DNA from: Streptomyces sp. NBC_00569
Lineage (GTDB): Bacteria > Actinomycetota > Actinomycetes > Streptomycetales > Streptomycetaceae
Assembly (NCBI RefSeq): GCF_036345255.1
Contig: NZ_CP107783.1
Location: 2,666,001-2,730,000, forward strand
Direction: 5' to 3'
DNA length: 64,000 bases
Below are positions 8,191 through 16,997 of the stretch, in pieces. Position 1 is the first letter of the stretch. Each line of letters starts with the position of its first letter. The translations under genes and the position numbers were made by a program. The notes under the pieces are model-generated. The model saw nothing but the letters and a program-made list of their open reading frames with translations. It ran no database searches and had not been told where the DNA came from.

Positions 8191-9129
8191 TCAGGCCAGC
8201 GCGGGCACATCCAGGGTCAACGTCCCCGCATCCGCGTCGAGTTCACCGGGAATGCCGAACGGGATCGTCAGCGCTCCCTCGCAGTGCCCGAAGCCGAACT
8301 CCTCGACGACGGGCACCCCCAGCCCGCCGAGCCGGTCGACGAGCAGCGCGCGCAGCCCGTCGTACGCGTCGCACTCGGCCCAGGACCCGAGCAGGATCCC
8401 CGCGACCCCGTCCAGCCAGCCGGCGCGCAGGAGTTGGGTGAGATAGCGGTCGATGCGGTACGTCTCCTCACCGGTGTCCTCCAGGCACAGCAGCCCGCCG
8501 GCGGCCGTCGGACGGGCGTGCGGGGCGCCCAGGTCGGCGGCGAGCAGGCAGAGGCAGCCGCCGAGCGTGACGCCGCGCGCGGTGCCGCCCACGAGCGGCC
8601 GCCCGCCCCCCACGGCCGTGATCGTCTGTACGGTCTCGGGCGCGAAGAGCGTGGCCCTCAAGTGGTCCTGCGCGCGTGCGCTCTTGAGGAAGTCGGCCGC
8701 CGCGGCCATCGGCCCGTGAAGGGTCGCGAGACCGAGCCTGGCGGCGAACGCCTCGTGCAGCGCCGTGATGTCGCTGTACCCGACGAACACCTTGGGTCCG
8801 GCGGCCCGCATCGCGTCCCAGTCGAGCAGGTCGGTCATGCGCTGTGCGCCGTATCCGCCCCGCGCGCACAGGACGGCGTCCACGGACGGGTCGCACCAGG
8901 CCCGCTGGAGGCCGGCGGCGCGCTCGGCGTCACTGCCCGCCAGGTAGTCGAACCGTTCGTGCACAGCGCGGACCTGGGGCTCGACGACGGGCTCCAGGTC
9001 CCAGCCGCGCAGGAGGTCGAGCCCTGCCTCGAGCCGCTCCTCGGGCACCGGCCCGCTGGGCGCGACGACGGCGACGCGGGCCCCGGGGGCGAGACGAGCG
9101 GGGCGGGTGAGCGGTTTCGGTGACGTCAC
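8191..9129 (-). CDS. LD-carboxypeptidase (peptidase family S66)
   Basis: 312 residues, the usual S66 length. S66 enzymes are cytoplasmic serine peptidases that remove a terminal D-amino acid through an L,D-bond, as in murein tetrapeptide recycling. Visible landmarks are VVAPSGPVP at the start, the nucleophile region VFVGYSDITALH, LCLEDTGEETYRIDRYL carrying the Glu, and EEFGFGHCEGALTIPFG carrying the His. The GTG start overlaps the stop of the S9 peptidase gene by four bases (GTGA). The much longer open frame reaching 9681 is antisense to that gene and is rejected. Confidence 0.9.
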   Translation of the reverse strand: MTSPKPLTRPARLAPGARVAVVAPSGPVPEERLEAGLDLLRGWDLEPVVEPQVRAVHERFDYLAGSDAERAAGLQRAWCDPSVDAVLCARGGYGAQRMTDLLDWDAMRAAGPKVFVGYSDITALHEAFAARLGLATLHGPMAAAADFLKSARAQDHLRATLFAPETVQTITAVGGGRPLVGGTARGVTLGGCLCLLAADLGAPHARPTAAGGLLCLEDTGEETYRIDRYLTQLLRAGWLDGVAGILLGSWAECDAYDGLRALLVDRLGGLGVPVVEEFGFGHCEGALTIPFGIPGELDADAGTLTLDVPALA

Positions 9130-11150
9130 TTGGACAACTCCAGCGTGGGGATCCCGGCCGGATGGAGGCCGAACACCTGGGCGTACAGGGAGAGTTCGGA
9201 CTCCAGGACGCGGATCATGGTGTCCGCGCGCCGGAACCCGTGGCCCTCGCCCTCGAAGGCGATGTACGCGTGCGGGACGCGCCGGCCGTCCAGGCGGGCG
9301 AGGAACCGCTCGCACTGCGCGGGCGGGCAGATCACGTCGTCGAGGCCCTGGAGCAGCAGGAACGGCGCGGTGAGCCGCTCCGCGTGCTCGGCCGGCGAGC
9401 GCTCGGCGTATCGCGCGGGCACCTCGGCGAGCGGCCCGACGAGCGACTCCAGGTACTGGGACTCGAAGTCGTGGGTCTCGCCGGAGCCCCAGGCCGTGAG
9501 GTCGAGGATGGGGTAGAGGATCGTGCCGCAGGCGTAGACGTCGGTGCCGGTCAGGGACGCGGCCGTGGTCCAGCCTCCGGCGCTGCCGCCGCGGATCGCG
9601 AGCCGGTCGCGGTCGGCGGTGCCCTCGGCGGCGAGCGCGAGCGCCACGGCCGCGCAGTCCTCGACGTCGACGACGCCCCACTGTTCGCGCAGGCGGTTGC
9701 GGTACTCACGGCCGTAGCCGGTGGAGCCGCCGTAGTTGACCTCGGCGACGCCGATGCCGCGCGAGGTGAAGTAGGCGATCTCCAGGTCGAGCACGAGGGG
9801 TGAGTGCCCGGTGGGGCCGCCGTGTGCCCACACGACGTAGGGCGGCAGTTCGTCGTCGGGCGCGGCGTGGGTGGGGCTGTGCGGCGGATAGATGTGGGCG
9901 TGGATGTCCCTGCCCTCGGGACCCGCGAAGGTGCGGATCTGCGGCTCCGGGTAGTACGCGGGGTCGACGGCGTCGACGTGCGCGGCGCCGACGACGCGCG
10001 CCCGGCCCGTACAGGTGTCGAGTTCCACGACCTCGTGGCCGGTGCGCGGGCTGGCGGCTATGCCGACGACGCGGGTGCCGTGCGCGGCGAGCGCGGGGCT
10101 CCACTCGGTCCAGGGGCCGGCGGCGTCGACGACCTCGCCGGTCGCCGGGTCGAGGACGCCGAGCGCGGTGGCACCGACGCCGTGGACGACGGCGATCAGG
10201 CCGCTCTCCAGCGGGGCGAACCAGCGGTGGCCGATCTTCCAGAGGGGCCCGCCGAACTCCTCCTCGCGCGGGCACAGGGGCTGCGGCGCGCCGTCCGGGC
10301 CGACGCGGTAGAGGTTCCACCAGCCGCTGCGGTCGCTGGAGCAGACGAGGGTGCCGTCCGGTGCCCACTCCACCTGCGCGACGGACTCGTCGGGCCCGCC
10401 GAACGCCGTCCTCGCCCCGCTGAACGTGCCGTCCGCGGACACGTCGGCGACGACCAGCTCCGTGCCGTCCCACGGCATGCGCGGGTGGTCCCAGGCGAGC
10501 CAGGCGGCATGGCTGCCGTCGGGCGAGAGGCGAGGGCCCGTGACGAACCGGTGGCGGCCGTCGGAGAGTTCGCGAACGGCCCCCCGGTCCCCGGCCGCGC
10601 TCCCGTCGAGCGGCACAGCGGCGGCGACGCGGCGCACGTCGGTCGGCCCGTCCCCGGTGAACTCCTCCAGGACGCACCACACTTCGCCCCGGTCGAGGTG
10701 GATCTGCGGATCGGCCCACCGCAGCCCGTCCCCCACCGCGGAGACGGGCGTGAGGGGGCGGGGTACGGCGCCGGGGGTGTCGGGCTCGTAGGCGTAGAGC
10801 CGCTGGTCCGCGAAGTCGACAAACACCACCAGCGGACCGCGCGGGCCCTCGGGGCGCCCGGCGCCGGCCCACGGCTGTCCGCCGTACTCGATGACGCGGC
10901 TGCGCACGTTCCACGGCGCGGGCAGCACGCTGTGCTCCGTGCCGTCGGCGCGCCGCCTGATCAGGGCCCGCCGGCCGCCCTCGGCAGGGCGGGGCTCGGT
11001 CCACCACGCCTCGTCGCCGACGAAGCCGACGTACTCCGGCTTCCCGTCGTGCGCCGCGGCCACCGCGGCCGTGATCGGCGACGGCCACGATCCGTAACTC
11101 TGGATCAGCACCAACTTGTCCACGTCCCCCATGACTTCAGAGGCCCCCAT
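9126..11150 (-). CDS. S9 family (prolyl oligopeptidase-like) peptidase
   Basis: About 674 residues. The N-terminal ~400 residues look like a beta-propeller (WD-like repeats such as RLSPDGSHAAWLAWD and VEWAPDGTLVCSSDRSG). The C-terminal ~250 form the alpha/beta-hydrolase domain with triad motifs RGGSAGGW (Ser), LQGLDDVICPP (Asp) and GEGHGFR (His). There is no signal peptide, so it acts on short peptides in the cytoplasm. The ATG at 11150 has GGAG just upstream; another in-frame ATG lies at 11171. It is third in the M55-M20-S9-S66 series and overlaps the S66 gene. Confidence 0.9.
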   Translation of the reverse strand: MGASEVMGDVDKLVLIQSYGSWPSPITAAVAAAHDGKPEYVGFVGDEAWWTEPRPAEGGRRALIRRRADGTEHSVLPAPWNVRSRVIEYGGQPWAGAGRPEGPRGPLVVFVDFADQRLYAYEPDTPGAVPRPLTPVSAVGDGLRWADPQIHLDRGEVWCVLEEFTGDGPTDVRRVAAAVPLDGSAAGDRGAVRELSDGRHRFVTGPRLSPDGSHAAWLAWDHPRMPWDGTELVVADVSADGTFSGARTAFGGPDESVAQVEWAPDGTLVCSSDRSGWWNLYRVGPDGAPQPLCPREEEFGGPLWKIGHRWFAPLESGLIAVVHGVGATALGVLDPATGEVVDAAGPWTEWSPALAAHGTRVVGIAASPRTGHEVVELDTCTGRARVVGAAHVDAVDPAYYPEPQIRTFAGPEGRDIHAHIYPPHSPTHAAPDDELPPYVVWAHGGPTGHSPLVLDLEIAYFTSRGIGVAEVNYGGSTGYGREYRNRLREQWGVVDVEDCAAVALALAAEGTADRDRLAIRGGSAGGWTTAASLTGTDVYACGTILYPILDLTAWGSGETHDFESQYLESLVGPLAEVPARYAERSPAEHAERLTAPFLLLQGLDDVICPPAQCERFLARLDGRRVPHAYIAFEGEGHGFRRADTMIRVLESELSLYAQVFGLHPAGIPTLELSK

Positions 11151-11220
11151 GTTCTCCACGTGTGACGCCATTTCCTAGACCGTCTCCCCAACCGCTTGCC
11201 GAAACCCCTCCCGGCGGCGC

Positions 11221-12555
11221 CTACGCGGACCGCAGGAAGCGGTCGAGCACGCGGACTCCGAAGTGCAGCGCCTCGACCGGGACCCGCTCGTCCACGCCGT
11301 GGAAGAGCGCCTGGTAGTCGAAGCCCTCGGGGAGCTTCAGCGGCGCGAAGCCGTAGCCCGTGATGCCGAGCCGCGAGAACTGCTTGGCGTCGGTGCCGCC
11401 CGACATGCAGTACGGCACGACGTGCCCCTCGGGCGCGAACTCCTCCACCGCCGAGCGCATCCTCGCGAACGTCGGCGAGTCGACCGGCGCCTGGAGCGCG
11501 ACCTCACGGTGCTCGAACTCCCACTCCACATCGGGTCCGGTGAGCCGGTCGAGGGTCTCGCGGAACTCGTCCTCACCGCCCGGCAGATACCGGCCGTCGA
11601 TGTGCGCGGTCGCCTCGCCGGGGATCACGTTGACCTTGTATCCGGCGGACAGCATCGTCGGGTTGGCGCTGTTGCGGACGGTCGGCGCGACGAGCGCCGC
11701 GGCCGGGCCGAGCTTGGCGAGGAGCTCGTCGGCCGAGAAGTCCGGGGAGTCCACGCCGGCGTCGATGCCGTACAGGGCCGCCAGCTCGGTCAGCGCGGCG
11801 GCCACGGTCGGCGTGAGCCGCACCGGCCACTCGTGCGCGCCGATCCGCGCGACGGCGGCGGCGAGCCTGGTGACGGCGTTGGCGTGGTTCACCTTCGAAC
11901 CGTGGCCCGCCTTGCCGTGGGCGGTGAGCCGGAGCCAGCCCGTGCCGCGTTCGCCCGCCGCGATCGGGTAGATCTGCTTGCCCTGGCCGTCGTGGAAGGT
12001 GAAGGCGCCCGATTCGCTGATGCCCTCGGTGCAGCCCTCGAAGAGGCCGGCGTGCTGGTCGGCGAGGAAGCCGGAGCCGTCCTCGGCGCTCGCCTCCTCG
12101 TCGGCGGTGAAGGCGACGACGATGTCCCGGCGCGGGCGCACACCGGCGCGGGCCCACTGCCGGACGACGGCGAGGATCATCGCGTCCATGTTCTTCATGT
12201 CGACGGCGCCACGGCCCCACACGACCCCGTCGCGGATCTCTCCGGAGAACGGGTGCACGCTCCAGTCGGCGGCCTCCGCGGGGACGACGTCGAGGTGGCC
12301 GTGGACGAGCATCGCGTCGGCGGACGGGTCCGTGCCGGCGATGCGCGCGACGACGTTCGTGCGCCCCTTGGTGCGTTCGAGGAGGGTCGGCTCCAGGCCC
12401 GCCTCGGCGAGCTTCGCGGCCGCGTACTCGGCGGCCGGGCGCTCCTGGCAGTCGCCGCCGCCGCGGTTGGTGGTGTCGATGCGGATGAGCTCGGACGTGA
12501 AGGTCACGACCTCGTCGAGCGCCTGCTCGTCCACCTGAAATGCCTGGTCAGCCAT
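11221..12555 (-). CDS. M20 family metallopeptidase
   Basis: 444 residues, ArgE/DapE/carboxypeptidase G2-like di-zinc peptidase. Metal-site motifs are VHGHLDVVP, WGRGAVDMKNMDA, FTADEEASAEDG and PYCMSGGTDAKQF. It removes a terminal residue or acyl group from small peptides in the cytoplasm; the precise substrate cannot be told. The ATG at 12555 is preceded by GGAGGA and overlaps the end of the M55 gene by eight bases, which fits translational coupling. The open frame beyond 12555 is antisense to the M55 coding sequence. Confidence 0.92.
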   Translation of the reverse strand: MADQAFQVDEQALDEVVTFTSELIRIDTTNRGGGDCQERPAAEYAAAKLAEAGLEPTLLERTKGRTNVVARIAGTDPSADAMLVHGHLDVVPAEAADWSVHPFSGEIRDGVVWGRGAVDMKNMDAMILAVVRQWARAGVRPRRDIVVAFTADEEASAEDGSGFLADQHAGLFEGCTEGISESGAFTFHDGQGKQIYPIAAGERGTGWLRLTAHGKAGHGSKVNHANAVTRLAAAVARIGAHEWPVRLTPTVAAALTELAALYGIDAGVDSPDFSADELLAKLGPAAALVAPTVRNSANPTMLSAGYKVNVIPGEATAHIDGRYLPGGEDEFRETLDRLTGPDVEWEFEHREVALQAPVDSPTFARMRSAVEEFAPEGHVVPYCMSGGTDAKQFSRLGITGYGFAPLKLPEGFDYQALFHGVDERVPVEALHFGVRVLDRFLRSA

Positions 12556-13381
12556 ACTGTTCCTCCACGGCGGCCGAGACGATCGTGGTGACCGCCTTGA
12601 AGGTGCGGATGCCGTCGTACATGGTGTCGTTCGTGTAAGAGACTTTGCGCTCGCCGGTGCGCCGGACGCCGGGCACCACCGTCGCGGACATCGACAGATG
12701 CTCGGCGTCGAACTCGAGCTCGATGGTGAACGGGCCGCCCTGGACGGGCTCGTGGCGCACGGCGAGTGCCGCCGCCTCCTTCGCCGCGTCCCTGATGTCG
12801 GCGGCGGTCCGCTTCGGCGTACGGCAGACAGCCGCATACCGGGACACATAGTCCTTGACCGCGACCTTGCGGGCCTCGGGCGCGTAGCCGAGCGCGTCGT
12901 CGCAGGTGAGGTCGTCGCCGGTGACGAGGACGACGGGTACGCCGTATTCGGCGACGACGTGCGCGTTGAGCAGGCCCTCGCTCGCCCGGACGCCGTTGAT
13001 CCAGACGCCGGTGATGGAGTTCGCGAGGTACGTGTGGGCGAGGACGCCCTCCGTACCGGCGCCCGTGTGGTAGCCGATGAACGCGATGCCGTCGACGTCG
13101 CCGTGCTGGACGCCCTCGACCATGGAGAGCGTCTTGTGGCGGCCCGTGATCATCTCGGCGCGCTCGTCGAGCTGCTCCAGGAGCAGGTTGCGCATCGACC
13201 AGTGGGCCTCGTTGATGAGCACCTCGTCGGCGCCCCCGTCGAAGAAGCCGAGCACGGCGGCGTTGACGTCCGAGGTGAACATGGACCGGCAGCGCTCCCA
13301 CTGCGGAGTGCCGGGCAGCACGTCCCCCGGCCAGGTCACGCCGGTGGCGCCCTCCATGTCGGCGCTGATGAGGATCTTCAT
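12548..13381 (-). CDS. M55 family D-aminopeptidase (DppA-like)
   Basis: 277 residues. The opening KILISADMEGATGV carries the D-x-E metal motif of DppA, a zinc D-aminopeptidase that releases N-terminal D-amino acids. Further family blocks are MFTSDVNAAVLG, VLINEAHWSMRNL, IAFIGYHTGAGTEG and VVLVTGDDLTCDDA. First gene of a four-peptidase series on the minus strand. No strong ribosome site precedes the ATG, so a leaderless or weakly initiated mRNA is possible. Confidence 0.9.
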   Translation of the reverse strand: MKILISADMEGATGVTWPGDVLPGTPQWERCRSMFTSDVNAAVLGFFDGGADEVLINEAHWSMRNLLLEQLDERAEMITGRHKTLSMVEGVQHGDVDGIAFIGYHTGAGTEGVLAHTYLANSITGVWINGVRASEGLLNAHVVAEYGVPVVLVTGDDLTCDDALGYAPEARKVAVKDYVSRYAAVCRTPKRTAADIRDAAKEAAALAVRHEPVQGGPFTIELEFDAEHLSMSATVVPGVRRTGERKVSYTNDTMYDGIRTFKAVTTIVSAAVEEQYG

Positions 13382-13495
13382 GGCGCATCACGGTACGCGT
13401 CAGGGAACGCGCAGGCCAGAGCCACCCTGAGAGCCAGAGGTCCAGTCCACCGAAAGGCGGCAGGCGCCCCCGCGGTCAGGGGGGATCACGAACGT

Positions 13496-13684
13496 TCAGG
13501 AGGCGGCCGCGTCCCGGCGCTCCTCGACCTCGTCGGCCTTCATCGCCCTGGTCTCGCTCTTGAGGATCCGCAGCGATCTACCGAGCGAGCGCGCCGTGTC
13601 GGGGAGTTTCTTCGAGCCGAACAGGACGATGACGACGATCGCCACGATGAGCAGGTGCCAGGGCTCCAGACCGTTGCGGAACAT
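13496..13684 (-). CDS. tatA: twin-arginine translocase subunit TatA-like protein
   Basis: 62 residues: [25 protein letters not shown] carries one membrane helix, followed by the hallmark [23 protein letters not shown] amphipathic helix, then a short charged tail. TatA polymers form the Tat conduit. It is shorter than the main streptomycete TatA (about 90-95 residues), so it may be an accessory copy; no tatB or tatC is nearby. Start ATG at 13684 follows GGATGGGGCG; the upstream in-frame ATG at 13726 lacks support. The 15-bp element 72 bp upstream also occurs before the glsB-like gene. Confidence 0.88.
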   Translation of the reverse strand: MFRNGLEPWHLLIVAIVVIVLFGSKKLPDTARSLGRSLRILKSETRAMKADEVEERRDAAAS

Positions 13685-13755
13685 TTTCGCCCCATCCTTC
13701 GTCTCTTCGGATGAGATGGGCGCCACGGACGGCGCCCACCAAGAAGCTTGCTACA

Positions 13756-13770
13756 TTGCGCAACTGTACA
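13756..13770 (-). promoter_or_regulatory. 15-bp shared element, copy upstream of tatA-like gene
   Basis: On the minus strand this reads TGTACAGTTGCGCAA, beginning 72 bp upstream of the tatA-like start. The identical sequence occurs at 15370-15384 upstream of the glsB-like gene. A further GCAA follows at matching spacing in both copies. It lies in the divergent tatA/LCP spacer, so it could also affect the LCP gene. Confidence 0.55.
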
Positions 13771-13798
13771 ACCCCGGATCCGAGTGAGGGCGCACCCC

Positions 13799-15325
13799 AT
13801 GGCAGGCACCCGTGAGCAGTTGTCACCCGCGCGCCGAGGAGGCAGCGCCAGGTCCGCCGCACGCTCGCCGCGACCGAGGCGCAGCCGCGTGCGCTTCACG
13901 CTCGCGATAGCCCTGTCCCTGCTCGTCCTGCTGACCGGCGGCGCGGGCTGGGTGTACCTCAAACTCGGCGGCGACATCAACACGTTCAGCTCGGACGGCA
14001 TCTCCGGCGACCGCCCGGACGCCGACGCGTCGAAGGGTGAGAACGTCCTCGTCATCGGCTCCGACGCACGCACCGGCGGCAACGAGGCGCTGGGCGGCGG
14101 CGACAAGGGCGACATCGGCCGCTCGGACACGGCGTTCCTGCTGCACGTCTACGCCGACCATCGCAACGCCGTCGCGGTGTCCGTCCCGCGCGACACCCTC
14201 GTCACGATCCCGCCCTGCAAACTGCCCGACGGCAGCTGGACCAGGACGCGGCCCGACACGATGTTCAACGCCGCGTACTCGACCGGCGAGACCGCCCGCG
14301 GCAACCCCGCCTGCACGCAGAACACGGTGGAGAAGCTGACGGGCCTGCGCGTCGACCACACCGTCGTCGTGGACTTCAAGGGCTTCGCCGCCCTGACCGA
14401 CGTCGTCGGCGGCGTGACGGTGTGCCTCCCGCAGCCCATCCACCAGGGCGACCTCAACCCCCATCGCACGACCCCGGGCAAGCTCCTGTTCCCGCGCGGC
14501 GAGCAGAAGGTCTCGGGGCAGAAGGCCCTCGACTACGTCCGCCTGCGGCACGGCATCGGCGACGGTTCCGACATCGGCCGCATCAAGCGGCAGCAGGCCT
14601 TCGTCGGCAGCCTCATCAAGAAGGTCAAGAGCGACGGCCTGACGCCCACGAAGCTCCTGCCGCTCGCGAACGCGGCCACGCGGTCGATGACCGTCGACCC
14701 CGGCCTCGGCTCCGCCGACAAACTCCTCTCCTTCGCGATGTCCCTCAAGAACATCGACCTGCACAACACCAAGTTCGTCACCATCCCCTGGCGCTACGAG
14801 GGAAGCCGCGTCGCGGTCGTCGAACCGGACGCCGACGCCCTGTGGGCGTCACTCAGGGACGACCGGACCATCGACGGGAAGGACGCCAGCGGCAAGAAGG
14901 GGGCCCGGTCGAGCGCCTCCCCCGCGCCGTCCGCCGCGCCGAGTCCGGGCGACGGCATCCGCGTCACCGTCTACAACGGCACGACCGTCATGGGACTGGC
15001 CGCCCAGGCCGCGCGCACCCTCGAGGGCGACGGGTTCACCGTCACGGGCACGGCGACGGCGTCCACCCACGACCAGGCCACCACACTGATCCAGTACGGC
15101 CCCGGCGAGAAGGCGCGAGCGGGCACGCTCGCCCAGCGGTTCCCGGGCGCACGCCTGGAAGAGACCTCGACCACGGGCATCAGGGCGATTCTCGGGCAGG
15201 ACTACGCGGACCATCCGTCGGCCGACGCCACGGCGTCGCCGGAACCCACCGCCGTACCGTCCGAGGTCTCCGACGACGCCCGCTCCGCCGACGACAACCT
15301 GTGCTCGAACCTGTCCTACGGCTGA
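13799..15325 (+). CDS. LytR-CpsA-Psr (LCP) family cell-wall ligase
   Basis: 508 residues. A basic cytoplasmic N-terminus (about 35 residues) is followed by one membrane helix (FTLAIALSLLVLLTGGAGWVY), the LCP catalytic domain (VLVIGSDAR, DTAFLLHVYADHRNAVAVSVPRDT, DFKGFAALTDVVGGV, LDYVRLRHGIGDGSDIGRIKRQQ with the conserved Arg/Asp residues), then a Ser/Pro linker and a LytR_C domain (IRVTVYNGTTVMGLAAQAA). LCP enzymes transfer glycopolymers from lipid carriers to peptidoglycan on the outer face of the membrane. The ATG at 13799 has no obvious Shine-Dalgarno apart from a weak GAGGG. It diverges from the tatA-like gene. Confidence 0.92.
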   Translation: MAGTREQLSPARRGGSARSAARSPRPRRSRVRFTLAIALSLLVLLTGGAGWVYLKLGGDINTFSSDGISGDRPDADASKGENVLVIGSDARTGGNEALGGGDKGDIGRSDTAFLLHVYADHRNAVAVSVPRDTLVTIPPCKLPDGSWTRTRPDTMFNAAYSTGETARGNPACTQNTVEKLTGLRVDHTVVVDFKGFAALTDVVGGVTVCLPQPIHQGDLNPHRTTPGKLLFPRGEQKVSGQKALDYVRLRHGIGDGSDIGRIKRQQAFVGSLIKKVKSDGLTPTKLLPLANAATRSMTVDPGLGSADKLLSFAMSLKNIDLHNTKFVTIPWRYEGSRVAVVEPDADALWASLRDDRTIDGKDASGKKGARSSASPAPSAAPSPGDGIRVTVYNGTTVMGLAAQAARTLEGDGFTVTGTATASTHDQATTLIQYGPGEKARAGTLAQRFPGARLEETSTTGIRAILGQDYADHPSADATASPEPTAVPSEVSDDARSADDNLCSNLSYG

Positions 15326-15369
15326 CCTGGTGCAACCGACCGGGACCGTATCGCGTCTTCACCTCTGTC

Positions 15370-15384
15370 TGTACAGTTGCGCAA
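15370..15384 (+). promoter_or_regulatory. 15-bp shared element, copy upstream of glsB-like gene
   Basis: TGTACAGTTGCGCAA ends 74 bp upstream of the glsB-like GTG and is identical to the copy upstream of the tatA-like gene. It is followed by ATTCGCAAC, so GTTGCG and CGCAAC form an inverted repeat with a six-base centre at 15376-15393. Confidence 0.55.
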
Positions 15385-15457
15385 ATTCGCAACGCACAAG
15401 CTCTGCCGGAAACACCGGCGCGAAGCACCACACATCACCGAGGGGAACGACGCACAC

Positions 15458-15724
15458 GTGGGCATCATCAGCTGGATCATCCTCGGCCTCGTCGCAGGAG
15501 TCATCGCCAAGGTCCTGCTCCCCGGCCGCGACCCGGGCGGCCTGATCGGCACGACCCTCATCGGCGTCGCCGGCGCGTTCGTCGGCGGCTGGATCTCGTC
15601 GCGGTTCCTCGACCGCCCGATCGAGAACCAGTTCTTCGACGGGACCACCTGGATCGCGGCCATCGGCGGCTCGCTGGTCCTGCTCATCGGCTACCGCCTC
15701 CTCTTCGGCAACTCACGCGACTGA
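15458..15724 (+). CDS. GlsB/YeaQ/YmgE family stress-response membrane protein
   Basis: 88 residues with three hydrophobic segments: IISWIILGLVAGVIAKVLL, LIGTTLIGVAGAFVGGWI and TWIAAIGGSLVLLIGYRLLF. The spacing, the PGRDPGG turn and the total length are typical of transglycosylase-associated/GlsB proteins, which rise under stress in many bacteria; their biochemical role is unknown. The GTG start is chosen because it begins exactly at the conserved MGIISWII; the ribosome site GAGGGGA is somewhat distant (about 12 bases). It follows the LCP gene with a 132-bp gap holding the shared 15-bp element. Confidence 0.88.
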   Translation: MGIISWIILGLVAGVIAKVLLPGRDPGGLIGTTLIGVAGAFVGGWISSRFLDRPIENQFFDGTTWIAAIGGSLVLLIGYRLLFGNSRD

Positions 15725-15742
15725 CGGGCGGGTCGATCCCTC

Positions 15743-16180
15743 ATGGGCCCCGGCCCGCCGGCGTCACCGTCCGGGCCGGTGCGCCTGACGAGCATCCCGC
15801 CCCGCACGGCGCGCGGCGCCGGTGAGGTGCTGCTCCACGACGTGAGCGGCGCGCTCGTCGGCCAGGTCCGCTTCCGGCTGTGCGCCCCGTGCCGCACGGG
15901 CCGGCTCCTCGGCGTCTGGATCCTGGAGTCACGCCGTCAGGAAGGGCTCGGCCGGCGCGCGGTGCGGGTCGCGCTGGCGCAGGGCCACGACCACCGCTGG
16001 AACACCACGCTCCAGACCCGGCCCGGCCGCGGCTTCTTCCTCGCGGTCACCGCACACGAAGGCGTCCCGCTCCACCACGGCCGCCCGCTCTGCCCGCATC
16101 TCCTGGGCCCCTTCGGCAGAGCCCTGCACCGATTCGGCCTGTGGCGCCTACTGGGCCCGCCCCACGACGAGCCATCGTGA
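15743..16180 (+). CDS. GNAT-like hypothetical protein
   Basis: 145 residues. The segment VLLHDVSGALVGQVRFRLC, then GRLLGVWILESRRQEGLGRRAVRVAL, has the strand-turn-helix look of a GNAT fold, with QEGLGRRAV resembling the acetyl-CoA-binding motif. I recall similar uncharacterised streptomycete proteins but cannot name a family. It lies 18 bp after the glsB-like gene on the same strand, and its last 33 bases overlap the convergent methyltransferase. Function unknown; the start is the first ATG of the frame. Confidence 0.6.
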   Translation: MGPGPPASPSGPVRLTSIPPRTARGAGEVLLHDVSGALVGQVRFRLCAPCRTGRLLGVWILESRRQEGLGRRAVRVALAQGHDHRWNTTLQTRPGRGFFLAVTAHEGVPLHHGRPLCPHLLGPFGRALHRFGLWRLLGPPHDEPS

Positions 16181-16870
16181 CGGGAGTTCGATACGGGTGC
16201 CGTCGGGCGTGTACTCGGTGGTGGTGAGCGGGAGTTCTCCGCTCGCGAGCACATCGAGGCCCGCGGTGCGTACGTAGTCGGGGACCGCCGCGTCGGACAC
16301 CTCGCCGGGCGCGATGCCGTGTGCGAAGACCGGTGCCAGCTTCGCGGGCGGGCCCGTGGGGCTCTGCGCGAGAGACATCAGGACGGGCCGGGCGGCCTCG
16401 GCGAGCTCCACGACGAAGGCCCGGCCGTGCTCGCCGACGAGCGCCGCGATGCCGTCGATCAGCGGCTGGCGGTCTGCGGACTCGCACTGGTGCAACACAC
16501 CCCGCATGTACACGTTCGCGTCGCCGAGTTCGGCGTGCAGCTGATGTGCCTCGGTCTGCTCGGTGGCGTCGATCTGCCGGAAGTCGGCCCGGCCCGCGGG
16601 ATCGGCGTGCCGGGCGTGGCCGAGCGCGGCGACGGACAGGTCGGCGCCGATGACACGCGGGTAGCGGTCGGCGAGGAAGCGGGTCTGGGTGCCGTTCCCG
16701 CAGCCGAGGTCCACGACGGGCAGGTCCTTCGCCAAGTGCGGCTCGAACAGGGCGAGATGGACACCCGCCGTGAGGTCGGGCTCGGCGTCCCAGAAGACCC
16801 CGCCGGGTTCGCCGGGAGCCTCGCGCCAGAAACTCTCCCAGGCGTCCTTGTACCGACTCGTCACGCTCAT
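16148..16870 (-). CDS. class I SAM-dependent methyltransferase
   Basis: 240 residues. Motif I LPVVDLGCGNGTQTRFLA (SAM-binding glycine loop), VIGADLSVAALGHAR (acidic residue contacting ribose) and DFRQIDATEQTE are clear. The C-terminal substrate region does not identify a target. The ATG at 16870 follows GGAG with seven-base spacing; the N-terminal extension to 16945 lacks coding character. It converges with the GNAT-like gene. Confidence 0.88.
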   Translation of the reverse strand: MSVTSRYKDAWESFWREAPGEPGGVFWDAEPDLTAGVHLALFEPHLAKDLPVVDLGCGNGTQTRFLADRYPRVIGADLSVAALGHARHADPAGRADFRQIDATEQTEAHQLHAELGDANVYMRGVLHQCESADRQPLIDGIAALVGEHGRAFVVELAEAARPVLMSLAQSPTGPPAKLAPVFAHGIAPGEVSDAAVPDYVRTAGLDVLASGELPLTTTEYTPDGTRIELPSRWLVVGRAQ

Positions 16871-16997
16871 CTGCAACTCCCGGAGTGCGGTGGCACGGCA
16901 AGATCGGTCTACCGCGCCCCGGTCCCGCCCACAAGCACCCGGCACATACCTTCACGCCGCATTCGATACGCGTACGCCGGGGCGCCCACGTCGCCGA

